From Sulfitobacter sediminilitoris (GTDB lineage: Bacteria; Pseudomonadota; Alphaproteobacteria; Rhodobacterales; Rhodobacteraceae): 64,000 bases of DNA. The position numbers and the translations under genes were made by a program. This document shows positions 39,499-47,048 of this stretch, piece after piece; positions within the stretch are counted from its first letter, which is position 1, and every line of letters starts with the position of its first letter. The notes beneath the pieces are model-generated. The model did not search any database. It had not been told where the DNA came from and was given only the letters and a program-made list of their open reading frames with translations. The DNA lies in NCBI RefSeq assembly GCF_010667575.1, contig NZ_JAABNT010000001.1, positions 310,001-374,000 on the forward strand, in the 5' to 3' direction.

Positions 39499-39523
39499 CC
39501 CCCAATTTTCCCATTAATTCCCA
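39499..39523 (-). promoter_or_regulatory. candidate MraZ-box array B
   Basis: Read on the minus strand, i.e. the mraZ direction: TGGGA (39523-39519), 5 nt, TGGGA (39513-39509), 5 nt, GGGGG (39503-39499). The spacing equals that of known MraZ sites. The array is about 470 nt upstream of the mraZ start inside AT-rich DNA. Confidence 0.45.
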
Positions 39524-39675
39524 AAAAATTTCGTCCACCAAGTTATCCACACCCGATGTTCTTATCCTGTTCTCAACTTGAATCGGAATTTTACCCAAGA
39601 TTCAAACAGAAATTGAAAAAAGCGATTCGTTTCTGGCGGATTTCAGCGCAAGCTTTCGGACCTTCCTACAGCTTT

Positions 39676-39712
39676 TCCCATCAATTCCCGCGCCACGTCC
39701 CATGGTTTCCCG
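39676..39712 (-). promoter_or_regulatory. candidate MraZ-box array C
   Basis: On the minus strand: CGGGA (39712-39708), 5 nt, TGGGA (39702-39698), 7 nt, CGGGA (39690-39686), 5 nt, TGGGA (39680-39676). Two pairs with the MraZ-type 10-nt period. It lies about 95 nt upstream of the divergent membrane protein gene and so could act on that promoter as well. Confidence 0.4.
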
Positions 39713-39805
39713 CGTTCTGTCTTGATTGAGCGTTCTCAGCGGCAGCACCTTGCGTCTCGTGACCCAAGTTGCCACAACAGCCCTAATAAGACACGGGAGA
39801 CACAG

Positions 39806-40591
39806 ATGAACACCGCAATGGCAATTTTGGCCCACGCGTTGCGTATGCTGGTCTTTGAGGTTTCAACCACGCTGCGTGTGCTGATGCCCGCGCTGTTACT
39901 CGTGCTCGGTGCCAGCCTGGGCATCGCTCTCTTTGCCCCCGACATCATCACAATGCTTGAGGCACCTCCTGAAGTGATGGCCCCGCCCGCCCCTGCCAGC
40001 GCGTTGGCATTCGTACTGCTGGCCGCTGTGGCACTGGTCGGTTATGCGCTGATGGCAATTCTTTGGCACCGACATGTGCTGCTGAACGGCGCAGAACGAC
40101 CCGACGACCTGCGACCCAATGCGTCCATTTTCTTTGGCTACTTGTGGCGGGCCATCGTGGTGGGTTTTGTTCAAATGCTTGCTGCCATTCCCGTCGCCTT
40201 GGCGATGGGAGTATTGGGGGCCATACTTGTTCAGGGTAATCCCTCCGGGATTGCGGCCACGCTTATCGGTCTTGCGGGAAGTGTCATCTTTATCTGGATC
40301 GCGATGCGCTTCAGCGTCGTACTTCCTGCGGCTGCACTTGGACAAAAAATGCCGGTACGCGACAGCTGGGAGCTGACCAAGCCGATCGGAAACGAGCTTT
40401 GGGGGCTGGCCCTGCTGCTGACCGGGTTGAACATGTGTGTTTATCTACTGGGTGAGGTGCTGGTTCCCAATCAGGGGATAATCGCAATTCTGGCGCAGAC
40501 AGTCATCTTCATCGTGGAAGGCCTGATCTTTATCTCCGTTCTGACAACTCTCTACGGCCATCTGGCCGAAGGGCGGTCACTGGGGCAATAG
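39806..40591 (+). CDS. polytopic membrane protein of unknown function
   Basis: 261 residues from the ATG at 39806, preceded by GGGAGA; a longer frame from 39722 lacks a ribosome site. About six hydrophobic segments: near 18-40, 65-85, 110-140, 145-170, 195-220 and 222-250. No conserved catalytic motif was recognised; the overall look is of a small integral membrane protein with a glycine- and alanine-rich profile. It is divergent from mraZ across the AT-rich region and convergent with mrp (2-bp gap). Function unknown. Confidence 0.75.
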   Translation: MNTAMAILAHALRMLVFEVSTTLRVLMPALLLVLGASLGIALFAPDIITMLEAPPEVMAPPAPASALAFVLLAAVALVGYALMAILWHRHVLLNGAERPDDLRPNASIFFGYLWRAIVVGFVQMLAAIPVALAMGVLGAILVQGNPSGIAATLIGLAGSVIFIWIAMRFSVVLPAAALGQKMPVRDSWELTKPIGNELWGLALLLTGLNMCVYLLGEVLVPNQGIIAILAQTVIFIVEGLIFISVLTTLYGHLAEGRSLGQ

Positions 40592-40593
40592 CA

Positions 40594-41667
40594 TCAGGCC
40601 ATGCCACCGTCGATCAGACCTTTGGCAATCCTGGCATAAGCCTCGGCCATTTGCCCATCGCCCGCCGCAACTGGTGTGCCACCATCGCCCGCCAGCCGGG
40701 TTTCAAGGTCAATCGGCAGCACCCCCAACAGCGGCACGCCCATCTTTTCCGCCTCTGCGGCAACCCCGCCCTGCCCGAATATCTGATGCTCAGAACCGCA
40801 GTCAGGACAGACGAACATCGACATATTCTCAATCAGCCCCAGAACCGGGGTTTTCAATGTCTTGAACATGTCCAGCGCCTTGCGCGCATCGATCAGGGCA
40901 ACGTCCTGCGGCGTGCTCACGACAATAGCACCGGTCAACTCCGACTTGGTACAAAGTGTCAGTTGCACGTCTCCGGTACCCGGCGGCAGGTCAACCAGAA
41001 GAACATCCAGTTCGCCCCACTCGACCTGACCCAGCATCTGCTGCAGCGCCCCCATGAGCATTGGCCCACGCCAGACCACCGCCTTGCCCTCTTCCATCAT
41101 AAAGCCAATGGACATGAGCGTGACGCCATGGGCATGCAGGGGGATGATGGTTTTCCCGTCCGGTGACGCAGGCCGCTTGTTCACCCCCATCATGCGCGGC
41201 TGACTGGGACCGTATATATCTGCGTCCAGCAATCCCACCTTGCGGCCCTGCCGCGCAAGCGCCACCGCAAGGTTTGAGCTGACCGTGGATTTGCCCACAC
41301 CACCCTTGCCGGATCCGATTGCAAGGATGCGCTGGACACCGCTTGGCTTGGTCGGCCCCTCTTGTGGCTTTGGGTGCCCCCCCACCTTCAAACTGGGCGG
41401 AGCGGCGGGTTTCGCGGCAGGGCCATGCGCGGTCAACGCGACGGTCGCCTGTGTGACACCCGGCAAGTCTGCCACGACCTTTTCAGCCGCATCGCGCAGC
41501 GGTCCCATCTGGCGCGCCACATCTGCATTGGGGGCTTCGATCACGAAGCGCACCACGCCACCCTCAACGGTAAGCGCACGGATCAGATCATGCTCTAGCA
41601 CGTTGCGTCCGTCGGGCAGGTTGACCCGTGCCAATGCGTTCTCGATCTCTGCTTTGGTGACCGACAT
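40594..41667 (-). CDS. mrp: Mrp/ApbC-type iron-sulfur cluster carrier ATPase
   Basis: 357 residues from the ATG at 41667, which follows GGAGGAAATTAC. An upstream extension of the frame to 41877 is non-conserved. An N-terminal MIP18-like (DUF59) domain of about 75 residues is followed by a P-loop NTPase with the deviant Walker A G-K-G-G-V-G-K-S. The C-terminal C-P-D-C motif is the Fe-S cluster ligand pair at the dimer interface. It delivers Fe-S clusters to apo-proteins. Confidence 0.94.
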   Translation of the reverse strand: MSVTKAEIENALARVNLPDGRNVLEHDLIRALTVEGGVVRFVIEAPNADVARQMGPLRDAAEKVVADLPGVTQATVALTAHGPAAKPAAPPSLKVGGHPKPQEGPTKPSGVQRILAIGSGKGGVGKSTVSSNLAVALARQGRKVGLLDADIYGPSQPRMMGVNKRPASPDGKTIIPLHAHGVTLMSIGFMMEEGKAVVWRGPMLMGALQQMLGQVEWGELDVLLVDLPPGTGDVQLTLCTKSELTGAIVVSTPQDVALIDARKALDMFKTLKTPVLGLIENMSMFVCPDCGSEHQIFGQGGVAAEAEKMGVPLLGVLPIDLETRLAGDGGTPVAAGDGQMAEAYARIAKGLIDGGMA

Positions 41668-41789
41668 GTAATTTCCTCCACTAGCTGTACCCCAAATGAC
41701 AGGTCCTACCGCCCGTTCAAGGGGGCGCGGCCTTTTGCCCAATTCTTGGGCGGGCTGCACAGGAAAAGACCACACACACCATGTTTTTG

Positions 41790-41800
41790 CTGCATGGCAG
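41790..41800. promoter_or_regulatory. CTGC-N3-GCAG palindrome
   Basis: CTGC-ATG-GCAG, extended by T/A to 15 nt (41789-41803 region), lies in the gap between mrp and the hairpin RNA unit. The shape resembles the CTGCN3GCAG motif reported for the polyhydroxyalkanoate regulator PhaR in Paracoccus. It is a single site with no PHA gene nearby, so the assignment is weak. Confidence 0.25.
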
Positions 41801-41853
41801 CATTGCAAACAAAACGATTGTGCAGGTGCAGAAAAAGGGCAAATATGAAGACA

Positions 41854-41882
41854 TTGAAAGGACGCGAGTTCTTTCACTTAGA
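41854..41882 (+). promoter_or_regulatory. candidate promoter of upstream CCUCCUCCC-hairpin RNA
   Basis: TTGAAA (41854-41859), 17-nt spacer, CTTAGA (41877-41882), just before the first hairpin at 41890. The -35-like element resembles both sigma-70 and heat-shock (CTTGAA) promoters; the -10 is poor. In R. sphaeroides the related CcsR RNAs depend on RpoHI/RpoHII. Confidence 0.3.
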
Positions 41883-41889
41883 ACGACCA

Positions 41890-41972
41890 GGCCGGTTCAT
41901 CCTCCTCCCGAAACGGTCTGTTATTGGCGGCGACATCTTCCTCCTCCCTGATGTCGCCGCCCTTTTCTTCTC
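41890..41972 (+). ncRNA. two-hairpin RNA with CCUCCUCCC loops, upstream of the DUF1127 gene
   Basis: Hairpin 1 (41890-41918) has a 9-bp imperfect stem and a loop with CCTCCTCCC at 41901-41909. Hairpin 2 (41926-41961) has a perfect 12-bp stem (GGCGGCGACATC and its complement) and CCTCCTCCC at 41940-41948, followed by a T-rich CTTTTCTTCT, so it doubles as a terminator. The loops are complementary to Shine-Dalgarno sequences. They match the 'cuckoo'/CcsR type of stress RNA described in Rhodobacteraceae. This pair is separate from the array downstream of the gene. Confidence 0.65.
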
Positions 41973-42158
41973 CAGCCTCCTGAAAATGCTGCCAACCACA
42001 GGCGCCAATGTTTCTATTTCTAAAACAATAGGTTGTCGCAGCGTCACGCATGCAGCCACTGCATAACGGCTTTGCCCCCCTGTGCGTTGTAAGCCTGACT
42101 TAAAGGCGTAAGTACCACTCGAACGAATTGACGAAGAACAAAGTTGAGAGGCGCCATC

Positions 42159-42380
42159 ATGGCCTATATGAACACAACATCCGCTGCCGGGAACACTTTC
42201 ACGGCACGCATCGCATCCGCATTCCATACCCTGGCGACACGTATCAAAGAGCGCCGCCTGTACCGTCAGACATTTGAAGGGCTCAACGCGCTGAGCAACC
42301 GTGAGCTGGACGATCTCGGCCTGTCACGGTCCGAACTGCGCTACATCGCCAAGGAATCAGCGCACAACGCCGTGCGCTAA
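42159..42380 (+). CDS. ccaF1: DUF1127 protein, CcaF1-like
   Basis: 73 residues from the ATG at 42159 (GAGAGG upstream); an in-frame upstream start at 42144 is less likely. The C-terminal DUF1127 domain reads L-x-x-R-E-L-D-D-L-G-L-S-R-S-E-L, its hallmark. In R. sphaeroides the small DUF1127 protein CcaF1 (RSP_6037) is encoded upstream of the CcsR1-4 sRNAs, is co-transcribed with them and acts in RNA maturation and turnover. The identical arrangement here, with four anti-SD hairpins directly downstream, supports orthology. The symbol is assigned by context. Confidence 0.8.
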   Translation: MAYMNTTSAAGNTFTARIASAFHTLATRIKERRLYRQTFEGLNALSNRELDDLGLSRSELRYIAKESAHNAVR

Positions 42381-42389
42381 ACCAGATCG

Positions 42390-42560
42390 GACGTGTCGCT
42401 CCTCCCTGCGAGACGTCTGAGCCATGCAGGCCAAGGCATCTTCCTCCTCCCTGAGGCCGGACGCCTGCGTGAGACTGACCCGAAGCCGATCCTCCCTTGA
42501 CGCTTCGGGCCGACAAAAGGACAGCCGCACCTTCCTCCCTAGGTGCGGCTGTTTCTTTTT
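42390..42560 (+). ncRNA. CcsR-like array of four anti-SD hairpins
   Basis: Directly after the DUF1127 stop codon are four stem-loops whose loops carry CTCCTCCCT or CCTCCTCCC: 42390-42417 (10-bp stem, one mismatch), 42424-42470 (motif at 42443-42451), 42479-42509 (perfect 8-bp CCCGAAGC stem) and 42521-42552. This matches CcsR1-4 of R. sphaeroides in number, motif and position. They are expected to be processed from the ccaF1 mRNA and bind GGAGG-type ribosome sites or sequester other partners. Confidence 0.8.
42521..42560 (+). terminator. rho-independent terminator of the ccaF1-CcsR unit
   Basis: A perfect 11-bp stem (42521-42531 with 42542-42552), 10-nt loop with the TTCCTCCCT motif, followed by TTCTTTTT. 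It is at once the fourth CcsR-like hairpin and the end of the transcript. Confidence 0.88.
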
Positions 42561-42653
42561 CGCGCGGCCCTATCCAAAGCGATAGATATAGCAGCATCTG
42601 AACCTTGGCGAAGAATACGAAATATCAGTTTCGGCAGATAGGAAACGGTCCGG

Positions 42654-42664
42654 CCCCCCCCCCC
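42654..42664. repeat. run of eleven C
   Basis: Eleven consecutive C between the CcsR terminator and the 3' end of the helicase gene. Such tracts are slippage-prone in replication and in sequencing, so the length may be unreliable. No gene reads through it. Confidence 0.7.
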
Positions 42665-42695
42665 GCACGCTCTCCCGCCACAAAACGCGGATGAT

Positions 42696-45149
42696 CTAAA
42701 ACGGCACGTCGTCGCAGCCGGTCAGGAACCGCGAAACAACCTTCTTGATGCCCGCTTTCTCGAAATCGACCTCAAGCTTGTCGCCCTCGATCCCGATCAC
42801 CGCCCCATAGCCGAACTTCTGGTGGAACACCCGTTCGCCCATGACAAAGCTGCTGACCGCATTCATATCGATAACGACATTCCGCGCTTCAGAGGGCTGC
42901 GATACGCCACGCTGGCCGCTGCGTGCCTGCAAACGTCGCCAGCCCGGTGAATTATAGACATTCGCCTCGGCCGCTTTTTCATGCAGGTCCGACCGCATCA
43001 TGTCCTGCATCTTGGGCGAGGCCGTTGCGGCCATTCCTGCCGCGCCATAGCCACCGCCATAAAGACCGGGAGGCGTCAACACCTCCACGTGATCTTCTGG
43101 CAATTCGTCGATAAAGCGCGACGGCATGGAGCTTTGCCACTGGCCGAATACCCGCCTGTTTGCCGCAAAAGAGATCGTACACAGCTCTTCGGCGCGCGTG
43201 ATCCCGACGTAAGCCAGTCGCCGCTCTTCTTCCAAGCCCTTGATGCCGCTTTCATCCATGGATCTTTGCGATGGGAAAAGCCCGTCTTCCCACCCCGGCA
43301 GGAACACGGCAGGAAATTCAAGCCCCTTGGCCGCGTGCAGGGTCATGATCGACACTTTCGCGCCGCCATCGTCACTTTCATTGTCCATGATCAGGCTCAC
43401 GTGCTCAAGAAATCCCTGAAGGTTCTCGAACTGCTCAAGCGCCTTCACAAGTTCCTTGAGGTTTTCAAGCCGCCCCGGCGCTTCAGGCGTCTTGTCGTTC
43501 TGCCACATGCCGGTATAGCCGCTCTCGTCCAAGATAATTTCGGCCAGTTCCACATGGCTGATCTCGGGCGGACCATATTCGACCCGCGCCGGTCCGCTCT
43601 CATCGTCCAACACCTCGCTGTCGGTCTGAACCGGCATCGCAGGGCCGCGCAGCATCTTGTTCCAGCGGTCAATCCCGTCGATGAGACGCCGCAATTGTGC
43701 GCCGCCCTTGCCGCCCAATCCGTCATGGGCCAACAGAATACGCGCCCCTTCGACAAGGTTCACGCCGTGCTCGCGGGCGGTCACCTGTATCTTCTGCTGC
43801 GCCTTGTCACCCAAACCGCGCTTGGGGGTGTTCACGATCCGCTCAAAGGCAAGATCGTCATCGGGGCTGGTCACAACGCGGAAATAGGCCATCGCGTCGC
43901 GGATCTCCATGCGCTCATAGAACCGTGGCCCGCCGATGACACGGTAAGGCAAACCAATGGTCAGGAACCGGTCCTCAAAGGCACGCATCTGGTGGCTCGC
44001 ACGTACGAGAATCGCCATCCGGTCCAGATCAATCGGATCCATCCCGCGTGTGCCCCGCTGCATCGCCTCGATCTCATCCCCGATCCAGCGCGCCTCTTCC
44101 TCGCCGTCCCAATGGCCGATCAGGCGCACCTTCTCGCCCTCTGTTGCCTCGGTCCAAAGCGTCTTGCCCAGTCGTCCTTCGTTGCCTGCAATCACTCCTG
44201 ACGCTGCGGCGAGGATATGCGGGGTCGAGCGGTAGTTCTGTTCCAGACGCACCACGTGGCTTCCCGGAAAATCCGTCTCGAAACGCAGGATGTTGCCCAC
44301 TTCGGCCCCGCGCCAACCATAGATCGACTGATCGTCGTCGCCGACGCAGCAGATGTTCTTGTGCCCCTGCGCCAGCAGCCGCAGCCACAGATACTGCGCC
44401 ACGTTGGTGTCCTGATATTCGTCCACCAGAATGTACTTGAACCAACGCTGATACTGCGCGAGCACGTCCTCATGGGTCTGGAAGATCGTGACCATGTGCA
44501 AAAGCAGATCGCCGAAATCGACCGCGTTCAGCTCCTTCAGCCGCGTCTGATACTGCGTATAAAGCGCCACCCCACGATGGTTATAGGCCCCCGCATCCGC
44601 AGCCGGCACCTTGTCCGGCGTCAGCGCGCGGTTCTTCCAGCCGTCAATGATCCCAGACAACATCCGCGCAGGCCAGCGTTTGTCGTCGATCCCGTCGGCA
44701 GCCACCAACTGCTTCAGCAACCGCAACTGGTCGTCTGTATCCAGTATCGTGAAATTTGACTTGAGCCCCGCCAGCTCCGCGTGCCGCCGCAATAGCTTCA
44801 CGCAGATCGCATGAAAGGTGCCAAGCCATGGCATTCCTTCGACCTGCTGACCCAGCATCTGTCCGACGCGATTTTTCATCTCGCGCGCAGCCTTGTTGGT
44901 AAAGGTCACGGCAAGCACTTCGTTGGGTCGCGCACGCCCAGTCGCCATCAGATGAACGATCCGCGTGGTCAAGGCCTTGGTCTTGCCTGTCCCCGCCCCC
45001 GCCAACATCAACACAGGGCCATCCATCTGTTCGACGGCGGCGCGCTGTGCCGGGTTCAGCCCATCAAGATAGGGTGCCGGCCGCGCGGCCATGGCGCGGG
45101 CGGACAATGATGCGCTCTCAAAAGCGTCCATTTCATCAAAACTGCTCAT
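42696..45149 (-). CDS. uvrD: UvrD/PcrA-type ATP-dependent DNA helicase
   Basis: 817 residues from the ATG at 45149; an alternative ATG is at 45191. Superfamily 1A helicase motifs are in order: Q-motif and Walker A (A-G-A-G-T-G-K-T), D-E-Y-Q-D-T (motif II), Q-N-Y-R-S (motif IV), and a C-terminal tail with the RNA polymerase-interacting-type Tudor fold (V-x-H-x-K-F-G-Y-G). It acts in mismatch and nucleotide excision repair. The frame stays open another 103 codons upstream through a tandem repeat, which I exclude from the gene. uvrD and pcrA are not separable here. Confidence 0.94.
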   Translation of the reverse strand: MSSFDEMDAFESASLSARAMAARPAPYLDGLNPAQRAAVEQMDGPVLMLAGAGTGKTKALTTRIVHLMATGRARPNEVLAVTFTNKAAREMKNRVGQMLGQQVEGMPWLGTFHAICVKLLRRHAELAGLKSNFTILDTDDQLRLLKQLVAADGIDDKRWPARMLSGIIDGWKNRALTPDKVPAADAGAYNHRGVALYTQYQTRLKELNAVDFGDLLLHMVTIFQTHEDVLAQYQRWFKYILVDEYQDTNVAQYLWLRLLAQGHKNICCVGDDDQSIYGWRGAEVGNILRFETDFPGSHVVRLEQNYRSTPHILAAASGVIAGNEGRLGKTLWTEATEGEKVRLIGHWDGEEEARWIGDEIEAMQRGTRGMDPIDLDRMAILVRASHQMRAFEDRFLTIGLPYRVIGGPRFYERMEIRDAMAYFRVVTSPDDDLAFERIVNTPKRGLGDKAQQKIQVTAREHGVNLVEGARILLAHDGLGGKGGAQLRRLIDGIDRWNKMLRGPAMPVQTDSEVLDDESGPARVEYGPPEISHVELAEIILDESGYTGMWQNDKTPEAPGRLENLKELVKALEQFENLQGFLEHVSLIMDNESDDGGAKVSIMTLHAAKGLEFPAVFLPGWEDGLFPSQRSMDESGIKGLEEERRLAYVGITRAEELCTISFAANRRVFGQWQSSMPSRFIDELPEDHVEVLTPPGLYGGGYGAAGMAATASPKMQDMMRSDLHEKAAEANVYNSPGWRRLQARSGQRGVSQPSEARNVVIDMNAVSSFVMGERVFHQKFGYGAVIGIEGDKLEVDFEKAGIKKVVSRFLTGCDDVPF

Positions 45150-45303
45150 AGCAGATAACCTAGCCAGATTCCCCGAAAAGGGAAAGACCATGTTCGCGTG
45201 ATGTTCCCCCTTTCCACCTCTGCCACTGCCTTTGGTGTTGCCCACGCACCAAACCCGCCCCTGCGCTATCTCTCGCGGTGCCGGTACCTTTGCCGACCCC
45301 CGG

Positions 45304-45435
45304 CACACCTCTGGCGTGCCTCTGGTCTCTCGCGGTGCTGGCACCTCTGGCGTGCCTCTGGTCTCTCGCGGTGCTGGCACCTCTGGCGTGCCTCTGGTCT
45401 CTCGCGGTGCTGGCACCTCTGGCGTGCCTCTGGTC
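45304..45435. repeat. 36-bp tandem repeat (minisatellite)
   Basis: Units of 36 bp begin at 45304, 45340, 45376 and 45412 (last one partial, 24 bp); the middle units are identical and the first differs at its edge. A diverged partial unit lies at about 45268-45290. The period is a multiple of 3, so on the minus strand each unit would encode a 12-residue peptide (R-G-T-P-E-V-P-A-P-R-E-T). There are no spacers, so it is not a CRISPR array. It abuts the palindromic element. Confidence 0.85.
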
Positions 45436-45590
45436 CGGAGCCGCCTTCGCTTGAGCACGTCAGGGCGGAGGGACAGCCGTTTGCCAAGAAAAATCGCGGA
45501 GGCTCCCGGCTTGCCGGGATACCGCTATTATTCTTGGGAAGCGGATGGCGCTCTGCCATGCACGGGATCAATCGAAGGCGGCTCCGGACC
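45432..45590. repeat. palindromic dispersed repeat, copy 1
   Basis: 159 bp bounded by 23-nt inverted arms (45432-45454 and 45568-45590, one mismatch). The centre (about 45480-45540) is nearly identical to copy 2 at 50930-50990, and includes a C-C-C-G-G-C/G-C-C-G-G-G hairpin and a TTGCCAAGA...TTCTTGGGAA outer pair. The arms differ in sequence from those of copy 2 but keep their pairing. It may be a MITE-like element or a structured RNA. It lies between uvrD and lldD. Confidence 0.8.
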
Positions 45591-45759
45591 CTCTGGGACG
45601 GTGAGCCTGAAGCCCTCCACCCCCGCTGCACTGTGCCGCCACTGACTGCCGACCGCGCCCTCCTTGCCCTTGGAAGGCGAAAAAATATCTTGCGGCGCAG
45701 CCGCCTATTCCGATCACGCACTGCTGGACAATGCCCCGCAATTTCGCACAAATGCCCGC

Positions 45760-46899
45760 ATGGACCTGCATACTAAATACCCCGGGCTCGAAGACCTTCG
45801 CCATCGTGCAAAACGGCGTATCCCCAAGTTCGTCTGGGAATACCTCGACAGCGGCACTGGTTTCGAAGCCACGAAAGCCCGCAACCGCACGGCCCTTGAC
45901 CGTATCGGCTTTCCACCCTCTGTCCTGCATGGCGAGATCACACCGGACCTGTCCACGACATTTCTCGGACACGACTTTCCGCTGCCCTTCGGCATCTCCC
46001 CCATCGGCATGTCCGGCCTGATCTGGCCCGGGGCCGAGGCGATCCTCGCGCAGGCAGGTGACAAACACGGGCTTCCCTACTGCATTTCCACCGTCGCCAC
46101 CCAAAGCCCCGAAGACATCGCGCCACACATTGGGGAACACGCGTGGTTCCAACTCTACCCGCCGCGCGACCCCGACATCCGCACCGACATGCTGAACCGC
46201 GCCAAAGCAGCCGGTTTCAACGGTCTGATCCTGACTGTTGACGTGCCCGCCTCATCGCGCCGCGAAAGGCAGGTGCGCTCTGGCCTGACCAATCCGCCCA
46301 CGATCACGCCGCGCATCCTTGCCCAGATCATGACCTGTCCTGCCTGGGCGATGGAGACCGCCAAACGAGGCATGCCGCGTATGCGCGGGATCGACAAATA
46401 CACCGGTGCCGCCACCAAGGGCATGTCGCCCATCGCCCACATGGGTTACCTGCTGCGCACCGCCCCCGATTGGGACTACGTCAAATGGCTGCGCGACGCA
46501 TGGGACGGCCCGTTCATCATCAAGGGCGTGATGCGCCCGGAGGATGCCGAAAAGCTGGACAAGATGGGCGCTGATGCCATCTGGGTATCGAACCACGCGG
46601 GCCGCCAATTTGACGCGGCCCTCGCATCGATCGAGGTATTGCCCGCCATCCGCGCCGCCACCAAACGCCCCATCATCTTCGACAGCGGGGTCGAGACCGG
46701 CCTCGACATTCTGCGCGCCATCGCCCTTGGTGCGGATTTCGTGATGCTGGGGCGCGGCTTTCATTTTGCCCTTGGCGCGCTTGGTGCGAAAGGCGTGGAT
46801 CATCTCATTGATATCCTTGCCAAAGACCTTAGCGCTAACATGGGTCAACTCGGGGCAGCGGACCTGAAATCCCTCCCCCGTCCGCTCGATCTGCCCTAA
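45760..46899 (+). CDS. lldD: FMN-dependent alpha-hydroxy-acid (L-lactate) dehydrogenase
   Basis: 379 residues from the ATG at 45760. A longer frame from 45664 is non-conserved. Oxidises L-lactate or a related 2-hydroxy acid at the membrane or cytosol with FMN. Motifs: D-L-R-H-R-A-K near the N-terminus, P-I-G-M-S-G-L, Y-P-P-R-D, and the active-site S-N-H-A-G-R-Q, where the common form is S-N-H-G-[AG]-R-Q, so one Gly is Ala. The C-terminal G-L-D-I-L-R-A-I-A-L-G-A motif is intact. lldD is preferred over glycolate oxidase but the substrate is not certain. Confidence 0.86.
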   Translation: MDLHTKYPGLEDLRHRAKRRIPKFVWEYLDSGTGFEATKARNRTALDRIGFPPSVLHGEITPDLSTTFLGHDFPLPFGISPIGMSGLIWPGAEAILAQAGDKHGLPYCISTVATQSPEDIAPHIGEHAWFQLYPPRDPDIRTDMLNRAKAAGFNGLILTVDVPASSRRERQVRSGLTNPPTITPRILAQIMTCPAWAMETAKRGMPRMRGIDKYTGAATKGMSPIAHMGYLLRTAPDWDYVKWLRDAWDGPFIIKGVMRPEDAEKLDKMGADAIWVSNHAGRQFDAALASIEVLPAIRAATKRPIIFDSGVETGLDILRAIALGADFVMLGRGFHFALGALGAKGVDHLIDILAKDLSANMGQLGAADLKSLPRPLDLP

Positions 46900-47048
46900 A
46901 GTCAGGCACCGCAAAAATAATCTGGCTCCTGTACCCCACGGCACACTGAAAAACCTTACAGAAATGTTACAGACTACGTAGTTGCGGGTATTGCGTAGCC
47001 CCGCGTGCTGCCTATGGTGCAGCCAAATTCTGCTGTCCGGAGACCCCC

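Larger units (their letters stand above)
39353..39805. other. AT-rich intergenic region upstream of mraZ
   Basis: About 450 bp with no convincing gene. The left two thirds are clearly richer in A and T than the rest of the window. It contains arrays B and C of TGGGA-type boxes, one perfect TTATCCACA DnaA-type 9-mer at 39543-39551, and two related TTATCC sequences (near 39373 and 39562). Short open frames here use biased, low-complexity sequence and have no ribosome sites, so I do not call them. Confidence 0.6.

Noticed and set aside
39353-39640. Chromosomal replication origin
   Set aside because: Only one perfect DnaA-type 9-mer, no cluster of boxes and no origin-linked genes (dnaA, hemE, parAB) nearby.
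45268-45435. CRISPR array
   Set aside because: 36-bp units are directly adjacent without spacers, and no cas genes are present.
45150-45458. N-terminal extension of the helicase through the 36-bp repeats
   Set aside because: The extension would start at a GTG with no ribosome site, is built of a tandem repeat and lies before the conserved N-terminus; the ATG at 45149 gives the family length.
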